A DNA stretch of 64,000 nucleotides from Piscinibacter lacus (lineage in GTDB: Bacteria > Pseudomonadota > Gammaproteobacteria > Burkholderiales > Burkholderiaceae_C), in the NCBI RefSeq assembly GCF_016735685.1, contig NZ_JAERRA010000002.1, forward strand, positions 62,001 through 126,000. Direction: 5' to 3'. Below the pieces are notes generated by a model that searched no databases, had not been told where the DNA came from, and saw only the letters and a program-made list of their open reading frames with translations. Positions 28,274-36,606 of the stretch are shown here, piece by piece (the stretch's first letter is position 1; each line of letters begins with the position of its first letter). The position numbers and the translations under genes were made by a program.

Positions 28274-30148
28274 ATGCGAGTCACGCAAAACCCTTTCCGC
28301 CTGCGCGCCCTGACGCTCGCGCTGGGCCTGGCAGGCGCCACGCTGGCCCTGCCGGCCCTGGCGGTCAAGCCGGTCGCTTGGGACGACCTGGCCAACGACC
28401 ACAAGACCACCAGCGATGTGTTGAGCTACGGCCTGGGCCTCAAGGCCCAGCGGCACAGCCCGCTGAAGACGATCAACACCAAGAATGTCAGCAAGCTGGT
28501 CCCGGCCTGGTCCTTCTCGTACGGCGGCGAGAAGCAGCGCGGCCAGGAAGGGCAGGTGCTGGTGCATGACGGCGTGATGTACGTCACCGCGTCCTACTCG
28601 CGCTTCTACGCACTCGACGCCAAGACCGGCAAGCAGCTTTGGGCCTACGAGCACCGCCTGCCCGAGGACATCCGGCCCTGCTGCGACGTCGTCAACCGCG
28701 GCCCGGCCATCTACGGCGACAAGGTCTTCTTCGGCACCCTGGACGCGAGCATCGTCGCCCTGGACCGCGCGACCGGCAAGGTGGTGTGGAAGGAGAAGTT
28801 CGCCGACCACAAGGTGGGCTACACCATGACCGGCGCGCCCTTCGTGGTGAAGGACAAGAAGACCGGCAAGGTGCTTCTGGTGCACGGCTCCTCGGGCGAC
28901 GAGTTCGGCGTGGTGGGCAAGCTCTTCGCCCGCAACGTGGACACCGGCGAGGAGGTCTGGATGCGCCCGCTGGTCGAAGGCCATGTCGGTCGCCTGAACG
29001 GCAAGGATAGCGTGCCGACCGGCGATCCCAAGGCCCCGACCTGGCCGGATGATCCCAACTCCAAGACCGGCAAGGTCGAGGCCTGGGCCCAAGGCGGCGG
29101 CGCCCCGTGGCAGACCGCGACCTTCGATGTCGAGACCAACACCATCGTCGTCGGCACCGGCAACCCGGCACCGTGGAACACCTGGAAGCGCACCGGCGCC
29201 GACAAGAAGCCGCTGAACTGGCCCAGCCTCTACACCTCGGGCCAGGCTTACATCGACGCCTCGACCGGCGAGCTCAAGGGCTTCTTCTCGCACACCCCGA
29301 ACGACGCCTGGGACTTCTCGGGCAACAACTCGGTGCTGCTCTTCGAATACAAGGACTCGAAGACCGGCAAGCTGGTCAAGGCCTCGGCCCATGCCGACCG
29401 CAATGGCTACTTCTTCGTGACCGACCGCGAGAAGCTGGCGGCGGGTGGCGGTCATCCCTGGAAGCAGAACGCCATCATTGGCGCCTGGCCTTTCGTGGAC
29501 GGCATCACCTGGACCAAGGGCTTCAACCTGAAGACCGGCATGCCCGAGGTGCCGATGGAGCAGTACCCGCCGGAGCCGAAGCCGGGCGCCGACAAGGGCG
29601 ACTCGATCTTCGTGTCGCCGCCCTTCCTCGGCGGCACCAACTGGATGCCGATGGCCTACAGCCCGGAGACCGAGCTGTTCTACATCCCCGCCAACCACTG
29701 GGCGATGGACTACTGGTCCGAGAACGTGACCTACAAGGCTGGCGCGGCCTACCTGGGCCAGGGCTTCCGCATCAAGCGCCTGTTCGATGACCACGTCGGC
29801 GTGCTGCGCGCGATCGACCCGAAGACCGGCAAGATCGCCTGGGAGCACAAGGAGAAGCTGCCGCTGTGGGCCGGCACGGTCACCACCGCGGGCGGCCTGC
29901 TCTTCACCGGCACCTCGGACGGCTATGTGAAGGCCTTCGACGCCAAGAACGGCAAGGAGCTGTGGAAGTTCCAGACCGGCTCGGGCGTGGTCTCGGTGCC
30001 GGTCACCTGGGAACAGGGCGGCGAGCAGTACGTGGCCATCCAGTCGGGCTATGGCGGCGCGGTGCCGCTGTGGGGCGGCGACATGGCCGAGCTGACCAAG
30101 ACCGTCACCCAGGGCGGCGCGATGTGGGTCTTCAAGCTGCCGAAGTGA
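28274..30148 (+). CDS. mdh2: PQQ-dependent methanol/ethanol dehydrogenase, MDH2-like
   Basis: 624 aa periplasmic quinoprotein. Signal peptide to about residue 30 (ALPALA). The vicinal disulfide of PQQ alcohol dehydrogenases is C136-C137, and W-motif repeats such as LDAKTGKQLWAY and IDPKTGKIAWEH build the eight-bladed propeller. The catalytic Asp is D347 in NDAWDFSGNN. Two residues on is S349, where XoxF and PedH enzymes have the lanthanide-binding Asp and MxaF has Ala. So a calcium enzyme of the MDH2 or ethanol-dehydrogenase type is more likely than XoxF. It heads an operon with an exported pentapeptide protein and a PedF-like cytochrome. Methanol versus longer alcohols cannot be decided here. 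Confidence 0.85.
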   Translation: MRVTQNPFRLRALTLALGLAGATLALPALAVKPVAWDDLANDHKTTSDVLSYGLGLKAQRHSPLKTINTKNVSKLVPAWSFSYGGEKQRGQEGQVLVHDGVMYVTASYSRFYALDAKTGKQLWAYEHRLPEDIRPCCDVVNRGPAIYGDKVFFGTLDASIVALDRATGKVVWKEKFADHKVGYTMTGAPFVVKDKKTGKVLLVHGSSGDEFGVVGKLFARNVDTGEEVWMRPLVEGHVGRLNGKDSVPTGDPKAPTWPDDPNSKTGKVEAWAQGGGAPWQTATFDVETNTIVVGTGNPAPWNTWKRTGADKKPLNWPSLYTSGQAYIDASTGELKGFFSHTPNDAWDFSGNNSVLLFEYKDSKTGKLVKASAHADRNGYFFVTDREKLAAGGGHPWKQNAIIGAWPFVDGITWTKGFNLKTGMPEVPMEQYPPEPKPGADKGDSIFVSPPFLGGTNWMPMAYSPETELFYIPANHWAMDYWSENVTYKAGAAYLGQGFRIKRLFDDHVGVLRAIDPKTGKIAWEHKEKLPLWAGTVTTAGGLLFTGTSDGYVKAFDAKNGKELWKFQTGSGVVSVPVTWEQGGEQYVAIQSGYGGAVPLWGGDMAELTKTVTQGGAMWVFKLPK

Positions 30149-30172
30149 CCGCGCGCGGCGCTTGATGTCCCG

Positions 30173-30200
30173 AGGGGTCGGCGCGCTCGCGCCGACCCCT
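30173..30200 (+). terminator. Hairpin downstream of the dehydrogenase gene
   Basis: A 12-bp perfect stem (30173-30184 with 30189-30200, loop GCTC) is followed by TTCGTCTT. The weak U-tract suggests partial termination or mRNA stabilisation, giving more dehydrogenase than downstream products. Confidence 0.5.
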
Positions 30201-30225
30201 TCGTCTTCCCTCACGAGCTGTCCCC

Positions 30226-30828
30226 ATGACTGCCCTTCCCAAGTTCGCCGCCGCGCTGGCCCTGATCAGCGCGCTGGGCGCGGACCCGCTCCACGCCATC
30301 GGCGCCGAGACCGAGGTCAAGCCCCCGAAAGACCACTACCACAAGGGCTGCGGCATCTGGCCGCGCATGCGCTGCCCGGGCGCCGACCTGCGCGGGCTCG
30401 ACCTGTCCACCCGCAATCTGGCCGGGGCCGATCTGCGCGGGGCCGACCTGCGCGGGGCCGACCTGAGCCTGGCCAACCTGGCCGGCGCCAACCTCGACGG
30501 AGCCGACCTCAGCGGCGCCAACCTGAGCAAGGTCAATGCGCCAGCCACCTCCTTCAAGGGCGCACGCTTCGTCGGGGCGAACCTCGAGCATGCCCGCCTG
30601 ATGCGTTCGGACTTCCGCGATGCCGACTTCACGCGGGCCAATATGGAAGTGGCCCGCGGCATGTACGCCTGGTTCGTCGGCGCGAAGTTCATCGAGACGA
30701 ACCTGCAAGAGGCCAAGTTCAACTCGGCCAATTTCGCCAAGGCGACGATGCGCGACACCGTGTTGCGCTTCACGATCTTCCCCGGTGCCTTCTTCGAAGG
30801 CTGCACCGGTTGCCCGGAAGGCTGGTGA
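30226..30828 (+). CDS. Exported pentapeptide-repeat protein
   Basis: 200 aa. N-terminal signal (AALALISALGADPLHA), then more than 20 A(D/N)LxG-type pentapeptide repeats from about residue 52 (GADLRGADLRGADL, GANLDGADLSGANL) to 185, forming a right-handed beta-helix. Cysteines at both ends (CGIWPRMRC; CTGC) suggest capping disulfides. It lies between the PQQ dehydrogenase and its cytochrome. The Pseudomonas ped cluster also has a pentapeptide gene beside pedE/pedF, so a structural or maturation role for the quinoprotein is plausible but unproven. Confidence 0.82.
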   Translation: MTALPKFAAALALISALGADPLHAIGAETEVKPPKDHYHKGCGIWPRMRCPGADLRGLDLSTRNLAGADLRGADLRGADLSLANLAGANLDGADLSGANLSKVNAPATSFKGARFVGANLEHARLMRSDFRDADFTRANMEVARGMYAWFVGAKFIETNLQEAKFNSANFAKATMRDTVLRFTIFPGAFFEGCTGCPEGW

Positions 30829-30832
30829 CCCC

Positions 30833-31348
30833 ATGACGCTCCCCCTGATCAAGCGACTGCAAGCCCTGGCCGCCACGGTCCTGCTGGGCCTGGGCTGCAG
30901 CCTGAGCCTCGCGACCGAAGCGCCGCCGACCCCGCCCGCCGCGCTGCTCAAGGACCTGCCGCCGCTGGGCGAGACCTGGCGGGTCGACAACCCCTACCGC
31001 GGCGATGCCCGGGTGGCCGCCATCGGCCGCAGCCTCTACAACGAGTCCTGCGCCCGCTGCCACGGCCCGGAGGGCGACGCGACCCGCTACGTCGGCAACG
31101 ACCTGCGCATGCTCGACATCTACTGCCACCGGCGGATCGAGGACCCGGCGGTGCGCGCCCACTGCGTGCGCGACAACGACGACTTCTTCAAGCTTTCGGT
31201 GCTGGAGGGCAAGCGCCGCGCGGGCGTGACGCACATGCCGGCCTGGAAGGATGTGCTGTCGCAGGAAGCGATCTGGGCCATCCGGACCTTCCTCGAAAGC
31301 CGCCGGCCTGCCAAGGGCGACAAGCTGCCTTCGGGCGCCGGGGGCTGA
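30833..31348 (+). CDS. PedF-like cytochrome c, second copy
   Basis: 171 aa. Signal peptide (about 1-27), haem motif CARCH (C73, C76, H77), likely axial M135 in THMPAW and the same extra Cys pair as the first copy (C98, C111). It matches the PedF family but is clearly divergent from the cytochrome at 5170-5667. Four bp after the pentapeptide gene in the dehydrogenase operon, it is the natural electron acceptor of that enzyme. Confidence 0.85.
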   Translation: MTLPLIKRLQALAATVLLGLGCSLSLATEAPPTPPAALLKDLPPLGETWRVDNPYRGDARVAAIGRSLYNESCARCHGPEGDATRYVGNDLRMLDIYCHRRIEDPAVRAHCVRDNDDFFKLSVLEGKRRAGVTHMPAWKDVLSQEAIWAIRTFLESRRPAKGDKLPSGAGG

Positions 31349-31370
31349 GCCCCGGCGCGCCGGACGCGAC

Positions 31371-31988
31371 TCAGGCCACCAAGCCGCAAAGCCCGGCGCG
31401 CAGGCGCTCGGGCTCAGTGCGTGAGATCAGCTCGATCGGGAAGGGCGCGCCGCGCGCGGCCTGGGGGAAGGCGCGGTCGAGCACGCCGGCCGCGCTGAGC
31501 GCGTCCAGGTCCAGCGGCGGCGGCGGCACCGGGCAGCTCTTGACCAGCACCAGGCGCTCGGCATGCAGGCGCAGGGCCAGGCGCAGGGCCAGGGTGTCGG
31601 CGCTGCTGTCCCAGGCGGTCAGCGGCGGCTCGGGACGCTCGCGCAGCAGCTCGAAGGGCAGCCAGACGGCAACCCGGCCCTGGCACAGCGCCGGGCGCAG
31701 CTCGGCCTCGCGCTGCGCCAGGCTCATGGTCCGAGCCAGGGCGGGCTGGCGCGTGGCCAGCAGGGCATGCAGCATCAGGCCGGTCTGGCACATGGCGAGC
31801 ACGGCCATGTTGTGCGCGGTCAAGTCATCGTGGCCCCAGTGGCGCTGGTGGCGGCGCACCTCGTCGGCGAAGCCGCCGCCACCGGGCACCAGGATGACCC
31901 GGCCGCCGCCCTGGGCGGCGATCAGCTCCAGCCAGTCCGGCAGGGCCGGGTCCAGGTTCAGGCTGCCACCGAGCTTGACGACCCACAT
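31371..31988 (-). CDS. Amino-acid-kinase-family protein, MfnE-like
   Basis: 205 aa. The N-terminus MWVVKLGGSL and the glycine-rich VILVPGGGGFADEVR are those of amino-acid/uridylate kinases. In the methanofuran pathway MfnE, of this fold, phosphorylates aminomethylfuran phosphate. It is the last of three minus-strand genes whose homologues (MfnD, MfnF, MfnE) all act in methanofuran synthesis, and the Fhc complex encoded nearby needs methylofuran. Start ATG lies one base after the preceding stop. Confidence 0.78.
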   Translation of the reverse strand: MWVVKLGGSLNLDPALPDWLELIAAQGGGRVILVPGGGGFADEVRRHQRHWGHDDLTAHNMAVLAMCQTGLMLHALLATRQPALARTMSLAQREAELRPALCQGRVAVWLPFELLRERPEPPLTAWDSSADTLALRLALRLHAERLVLVKSCPVPPPPLDLDALSAAGVLDRAFPQAARGAPFPIELISRTEPERLRAGLCGLVA

Positions 31989-31989
31989 C

Positions 31990-33099
31990 TCAGTTCTCCT
32001 CGTCCCCAAGGGCCAACCGCGCCACCGCCAGGCTGGGCGCGGCGACGCCGGCCCAGGCTGCTTCTCCGGCCAGTGGCGGCGCGCCGGCCGGCCAGGGCTG
32101 CGGCCCGTCCGCGGCCAGGCGCCACAGCGGGCGGCCGCGCGCCGCGGCCAGCGCCTGGGCCAGAAAGGCGCCGCAGCCGGCCGCCACGATCGGCGCCTGC
32201 GGCGGCAGGCCGTGGGCCGAGACCAGGGCATCGAGCGGCCCGGCCAGGCGTTCGATCTGGCGGGCGCGAAAGGCGGCGGCCAAGGCCTGCCAGGCCTCGG
32301 CCGGCAGCTCGGCCGCATCGCGCCCGACCATGCGGGCCAGGCGCTGGCGGCTGCCGGCGGCATCCTTGGTGCCGCCGTCGGCGGGGGGCTGCTGGTCGTG
32401 GGCCGGATCGAGCATGCCGAGCAGGCGATAGACATCGGCCGTGGTCGCGAAGAACTCGTTCATCAACCCGGTCTCGCGGCCATCCACCGGCAGGCTGGGC
32501 CCCAGCGCGCACAGCGGCGTGCGCACCACGCCCTGGTAGACCAGGGCGCCGCTGTGCAGGCGATCGGCATCGCTGGCGCCGGCCTCCATCACGCAGCCGG
32601 CGCGCAGCACGATCAGGTCGCTGGTCGTGCTGCCCACGTCGATCAGCAGGGCCTCGGGCAAGCTGCGCGCCACCCAGGCGGCCGTGGCCTGCCAGTTGGC
32701 CGAGGCCACCTCGGCCCAGCGCCGGCCGGCATCCGACGGAAGGCACCAGCGCCCGTCCGGCCCCTCGCCGGCATAGACGCGCAGCGGGCCGCGCAGACGG
32801 GCGACCAGATGACCCACCAGGGCCTGCACGCCCGCGGCACGGTCCGGGAAGGCATCGACCATCTCGCCGCTCATGGTCAGGGCATGGGCGCCCTCGGGCA
32901 GATCGGGCCAGCGCATGCAGGCTGCGTCGAGGGCGACATCCAGCGCGGCCAGGCCGGTCCACAGCGGGCAGGGCCACTGGCCGACCTCGACCCGGCCGGC
33001 CGCATCGAGCCGGGCGATCTTGAGGTGGGCACCGCCCACGTCCCAGCCGTGCAGGGCGCGACGCGGCGCGGTGCGTGCGGCCGGGGCGCGGCTCAGCAT
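31990..33099 (-). CDS. H4MPT-linked C1 transfer pathway protein, MfnF-like
   Basis: 369 aa of the ASKHA/hydantoinase-like fold: WDVGGAHLKIARL at the N-terminus and LLIDVGSTTSDLI in the middle are nucleotide-binding motifs. It belongs to the family always found with H4MPT-linked C1 genes (Orf7 of methylotrophs, MfnF of methanogens), where it joins tyramine-glutamate to the furan precursor. Its ATG overlaps the upstream stop by seven bases (ATGCTGA). Confidence 0.82.
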   Translation of the reverse strand: MLSRAPAARTAPRRALHGWDVGGAHLKIARLDAAGRVEVGQWPCPLWTGLAALDVALDAACMRWPDLPEGAHALTMSGEMVDAFPDRAAGVQALVGHLVARLRGPLRVYAGEGPDGRWCLPSDAGRRWAEVASANWQATAAWVARSLPEALLIDVGSTTSDLIVLRAGCVMEAGASDADRLHSGALVYQGVVRTPLCALGPSLPVDGRETGLMNEFFATTADVYRLLGMLDPAHDQQPPADGGTKDAAGSRQRLARMVGRDAAELPAEAWQALAAAFRARQIERLAGPLDALVSAHGLPPQAPIVAAGCGAFLAQALAAARGRPLWRLAADGPQPWPAGAPPLAGEAAWAGVAAPSLAVARLALGDEEN

Positions 33100-34127
33100 G
33101 CGGCCCCCTCCGCCTTGGGCTGGCGGGTCCCGGGCAGCGCCTCGGGGCCCAGGCCGAAATCGGCCAGCATGGCGCGCAGCAGCGCGCGGCGCCGGGCGGG
33201 CGGCAGGCTGACGTAGGCGCTGGTCAGGCGCGGGTTCAGCTCCAGGCCCACCAGGCCGTGCTGCGGCGAGAGCACGGCATCGATGCCGACGAAGCCGGCC
33301 AGGCCCGGCAGGGCCGCCACCGCCCGGGCGGCCCAGCCGGCCCAGGCCGGGCGGCGCGGGTCGGCATCGAGTGCGCCGCTGTCGACCGGGCCCAGCTCGG
33401 CCACGTCCCGGCCGCCGGCCGACCGCCAGTGCAGGCGCTGGCGGTTGCAGGCCAGCAGCTCAGGCGCGCCGCCGCCGGGCGGCACGCGCAGCGAGAAGCT
33501 CAGGGCCTCGCCCGCGATCCAGGGCTCGACGCGCACCGCCTCGCCGGCCGCGCGGCGCCGGGCGGCCTCGGCCTCGGCCGCTGCGCGATGGGGGTGGCGG
33601 TGGGTGTGCAGGCCGCCGGCGCCGTCCTCGGGCTTGACGATCCAGGGCGCATCGGCCGGGGCCTGATCCGGCGCGGGCGTGTGGAGGCCGGCGGCGGCCC
33701 AGGCCGCCAGGGTCAGGCCCTTGGATGTGGCGCGGCGGATGGCCTCGGGCCTGGAGCCGATCCAGCGCGCCCGGCCGGCGGCGGCCACCGCCTCGGCCCA
33801 GGCGAGCAGCTCGCCGCCGCATTCGGGCGCGATGGCCCAGACGGCGTCGTGGCGGCGGGCGGCGTCGCACAGCCGGGCGAGCGGCGTGGCGCCCGGCTGC
33901 GGCGCCTCGCCGCCGGGGCGCGGGGCTTCGTCGGGCCCCAGGGCCAGGGTTAGATGCAGGCCGGGCAGGGTGGCGAGGTCGGCCGCCAGGGTGTCGCGCA
34001 TCGCGCGGCCCTCGGCCTGCATCGCGATCTCATCGGGCCCCGCGCCGGCGGGCAGGCCGGCGGCGCTCAGCGCCTCGTGCAGCCAGAGCCGGGCCGGCGC
34101 GGCGGCGGGCGGATGTGGGCCGCTCAC
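33093..34127 (-). CDS. ATP-grasp ligase, MfnD-like
   Basis: 344 aa. ATP-grasp elements are readable: WIVKPEDGAGG (nucleotide loop), VEPWIAGEALSFSLRV and the metal-binding VGLELNPRLTSAY. It matches the ATP-grasp protein of methylotrophic C1 clusters (Orf5 type) and MfnD, which ligates glutamate to tyramine. I place the start at GTG 34127, 36 bp from the divergent HisA-like gene; a longer open frame would cross that gene. First gene of the mfnD-F-E-like operon. Confidence 0.78.
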   Translation of the reverse strand: MSGPHPPAAAPARLWLHEALSAAGLPAGAGPDEIAMQAEGRAMRDTLAADLATLPGLHLTLALGPDEAPRPGGEAPQPGATPLARLCDAARRHDAVWAIAPECGGELLAWAEAVAAAGRARWIGSRPEAIRRATSKGLTLAAWAAAGLHTPAPDQAPADAPWIVKPEDGAGGLHTHRHPHRAAAEAEAARRRAAGEAVRVEPWIAGEALSFSLRVPPGGGAPELLACNRQRLHWRSAGGRDVAELGPVDSGALDADPRRPAWAGWAARAVAALPGLAGFVGIDAVLSPQHGLVGLELNPRLTSAYVSLPPARRRALLRAMLADFGLGPEALPGTRQPKAEGAAC

Positions 34128-34163
34128 GGCCGCCCCCCGGCGCGGCTGCGGTAGGGTCGGGCC

Positions 34164-34925
34164 ATGAGCCCGCCGCTGCGCCTGATTCCCGTGCTGGACC
34201 TGCGCGCCGGCCAGGTGGTGCGGGCGCGGCGTGGCGAACGCGCGTCGTACCAGCCGCTCAGCGGCTCGGCCCTGGGCGCCGGGCCCGAGCCGCTGGACTG
34301 CGCCCAGCGCCTGCTGGCCGCCTGCGCCAGCCGCGTGCTGTACCTGGCCGACCTGGATGCCCTGCAAGGCGGCGCGCCGCAGACCGCCGTGATCGCCCGC
34401 CTGCTGCGCGCCCTGCCCGGCCTGACGCTGTGGCTGGACGCCGGCTTGCGCCGGCCGGCCGATCTGCAAGCCCTGGCCGAGACCTTGGGCTGCCCGCTGG
34501 CGGCCGGCGCCCCGCTGGACGCGAATGCCAGCCCCGGCCTGCGGCCGGTCTGGGCCAGCGAGGCCTTGTCCGATGCCGCCGCCTTGCAAGCCGCGCTGCC
34601 CGATGCGGCCGCACGCACGACCGGCCTGCTTTCGCTCGACCGGCGCGGCGACCTACCGCTGGACCCGGCCGGCTGCTGGGACCGGCCCGAAGCCTGGCCC
34701 GACAGCCTGATCCTGATGACGCTGGAGCGCGTCGGCAGCGGCGAGGGCCCGGACCTGGCCCTGCTGCGCCGGCTGCGCGCCGCCGTGCCCGGCAAATGCT
34801 GGATCGGCGCCGGCGGCCTGCGCGGCCCGGCCGATGCCGAGGAAGCCGCCGCCGCTGGCGCCTCGGCCTGGCTGGTCGCCTCGGCCCTGCATGAGGGCCG
34901 CCTGGGCGGGCTCGCAAGGGCGTGA
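34164..34925 (+). CDS. HisA/HisF-related TIM-barrel protein of the C1 cluster
   Basis: 253 aa. HisA-like pattern: LIPVLDLRAGQVVRARRG at the N-terminus, LYLADLDALQG, LWLDAGLR and a phosphate-binding IGAGGLR near the end. The HisA-related family found in methanogens and H4MPT methylotrophs is distinct from true histidine HisA, and no his genes are here. Divergent from the MfnD-like gene. Function unknown; cofactor synthesis is inferred from context. Confidence 0.75.
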   Translation: MSPPLRLIPVLDLRAGQVVRARRGERASYQPLSGSALGAGPEPLDCAQRLLAACASRVLYLADLDALQGGAPQTAVIARLLRALPGLTLWLDAGLRRPADLQALAETLGCPLAAGAPLDANASPGLRPVWASEALSDAAALQAALPDAAARTTGLLSLDRRGDLPLDPAGCWDRPEAWPDSLILMTLERVGSGEGPDLALLRRLRAAVPGKCWIGAGGLRGPADAEEAAAAGASAWLVASALHEGRLGGLARA

Positions 34926-35265
34926 AGGGCAGGGAAGTCGGGCACCATGGGACGGCTGAATCAGGAAGCGTGCCGGGCGATGCTGCCCCCGCGCGACCGG
35001 ACCCCGAGTGGACCGTGCCGGCCCGGGGGACGCATCGGGGTAAAACTCCCGGGTGGCGTGGGGCGCAGGGGCAAGAATCCAGGCCGCGCAAGGCCGGCGG
35101 GCGGCGGCCACAGCCCGCCGTCGCGGTCGCCCGAGCGGCTCAGCCTGCGCCGGCCGGGAGACGGAGGGTGACAGCCCGTCTCTGCCCCGGCCGCTGCCGG
35201 GGCGCACCCGCCCCGGCCACAGGCTCCGACGGCCGGGCACATCGCTTGCGAACCTTCCTCCCTCG
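34926..35265 (+). promoter_or_regulatory. Long structured leader upstream of fhcB (possible riboswitch)
   Basis: This 340-bp gap has no gene. GCCGGGAGAC (35153-35162) matches 9 of 10 bases of the core of the cobalamin B12 box (GCCAGGAGAC), and GGGACGGCTG (34949-34958) can pair with CAGCCCGTCTC (35172-35182), closing the whole element. A GCCCCGGC-CGCT-GCCGGGGC hairpin lies between it and the fhcB start. Other cobalamin-riboswitch elements are not clear, so this is a candidate structured leader only. Confidence 0.3.
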
Positions 35266-36606
35266 ATGAGCACCTCCTCCCCCACCCCCCTGCCGGCCGC
35301 TGGCTGGGTCAGCCCCTGGACGGCGCTGCTCGATGCCGACCAGCGCCTGGCCCGCGCCGCCGACGGCACGCTCGCCCTGGCTGCCGACACGCCCGCGCCC
35401 TGCCCCCTCACTGCCGCCGCCCTGGCCCTGCGCGCCGCGCGCCGCGATGCGCCGCGCATGCCCACGCTCGACGGCCAGCCGCTCGATAGCGCCACCGCCC
35501 ACGCCACCGCCGCGCGCTGGCTGGCCCAGGCGCAGCAGCCGCTGATCACCGGCCTGGCCGCCGATGTGGACGGCCAGCGCGCGCTGTTCCGCCTGGCGGC
35601 GGCCTGCGGCGCGATCAGCGACCCGGTCGGCGGCGCCACCTGGGCCGAGGCCCTGATGGCCCTGCAGGACCGCGGCCAGTTCACCACCACCCTGTCGGAA
35701 GTGCGCGAGCGGGCCGACCTGGTCCTCTTCCTCGGCAGCACGCCCGAGGCGCGGCTGCCCTCCTTCCTGCGCCGCGCCGGCCTGGACGGCGCGCCCAGCC
35801 GGGCCGCCCACCCCGGCTCGGCCTGCCCGGTGCCTGCCGGCCGCAGGCTGCGGGTGCTGGGTGCGCCGGCGGGCGAGGCGCTGGCCGCCCTCGGCGCCAC
35901 GGCGATCGACGGCCTGGACCTGTTCGGCGCCCTGGCCCAGCTCAATGCCCTGGCCGCCGGCCGCGTGGCGCGCGATGCCGACCCCGCCCTGCACGCGCTG
36001 GCGGCCGAGCTGCATGCGGCGCAGTACGCGGTGCTGGTCTATGAACCGTCCAAGCTGCCGGCCCAGGGCGGCCTGCTGATCGAGGGCGTGCAGCGCCTGG
36101 TCGGCACGCTCAATGCCAAGGGCCGCGCGGCCAGCCTGCCGCTCTCGGGCCACCATGGCCTGGCCACCGCGCACTATGCGCACACTTGGCTCAGCGGCCT
36201 GCCGCTGCGCACCCGCGTCGGCCCCCTGGGCCTGGAGCATGAGCCGCGCCGGCACGATGCGGCCCGCCTGATCGCCACCGGCGGCGCCGACCTGCTGCTG
36301 TGGGTGGCCGCCTTCGGCAACGAACCGGCCGCGCCGGCCGCCGCCGGCCTGCCGCGCATCGCCCTGGTGCCGCCCGGCGCGCCGGTGCCCGAGGGCACGG
36401 GGCCGCTGCTGGTGATCCCGGTCGGCACGCCCGGCCTGGACCATGCCGGCCACCTCTTCCGCAGCGAGGGCACGACCGTGCTGCACCTGCCGGCCGGCGA
36501 CCCGAGCGAACTGCCCGCGGTCGGCACCGTCGTCGCGGCCGTCGCCGAGGCGATGGCCGGCGCGCCCGCCCCCTCTTCCCCGCACGCAGCCAAGGCCCCC
36601 GCATGA
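35266..36606 (+). CDS. fhcB: Formyltransferase/hydrolase complex subunit B
   Basis: 446 aa homologue of formylmethanofuran dehydrogenase subunit B. In bacterial Fhc this subunit has lost redox function and is structural. It retains family blocks such as ITGLAADVDGQRALFRLAA and LFLGSTPEARLP, and no iron-sulfur CxxC cluster is seen, as expected. First of four genes fhcB-A-D-C joined by ATGA overlaps. Start ATG at 35266 follows a CTTCCTCCCTCG leader with no strong Shine-Dalgarno. Confidence 0.9.
   Translation: MSTSSPTPLPAAGWVSPWTALLDADQRLARAADGTLALAADTPAPCPLTAAALALRAARRDAPRMPTLDGQPLDSATAHATAARWLAQAQQPLITGLAADVDGQRALFRLAAACGAISDPVGGATWAEALMALQDRGQFTTTLSEVRERADLVLFLGSTPEARLPSFLRRAGLDGAPSRAAHPGSACPVPAGRRLRVLGAPAGEALAALGATAIDGLDLFGALAQLNALAAGRVARDADPALHALAAELHAAQYAVLVYEPSKLPAQGGLLIEGVQRLVGTLNAKGRAASLPLSGHHGLATAHYAHTWLSGLPLRTRVGPLGLEHEPRRHDAARLIATGGADLLLWVAAFGNEPAAPAAAGLPRIALVPPGAPVPEGTGPLLVIPVGTPGLDHAGHLFRSEGTTVLHLPAGDPSELPAVGTVVAAVAEAMAGAPAPSSPHAAKAPA

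Noticed and set aside
28274..30148. XoxF (lanthanide methanol dehydrogenase) as the name of the PQQ enzyme
   Set aside because: The diagnostic second Asp is replaced by Ser349 and the accessory genes are ped-like, so MDH2/ethanol-dehydrogenase type was preferred.
34164..34925. True histidine-biosynthesis hisA
   Set aside because: No other his genes are near, and the gene sits in an H4MPT cluster where a distinct HisA-related family is known.
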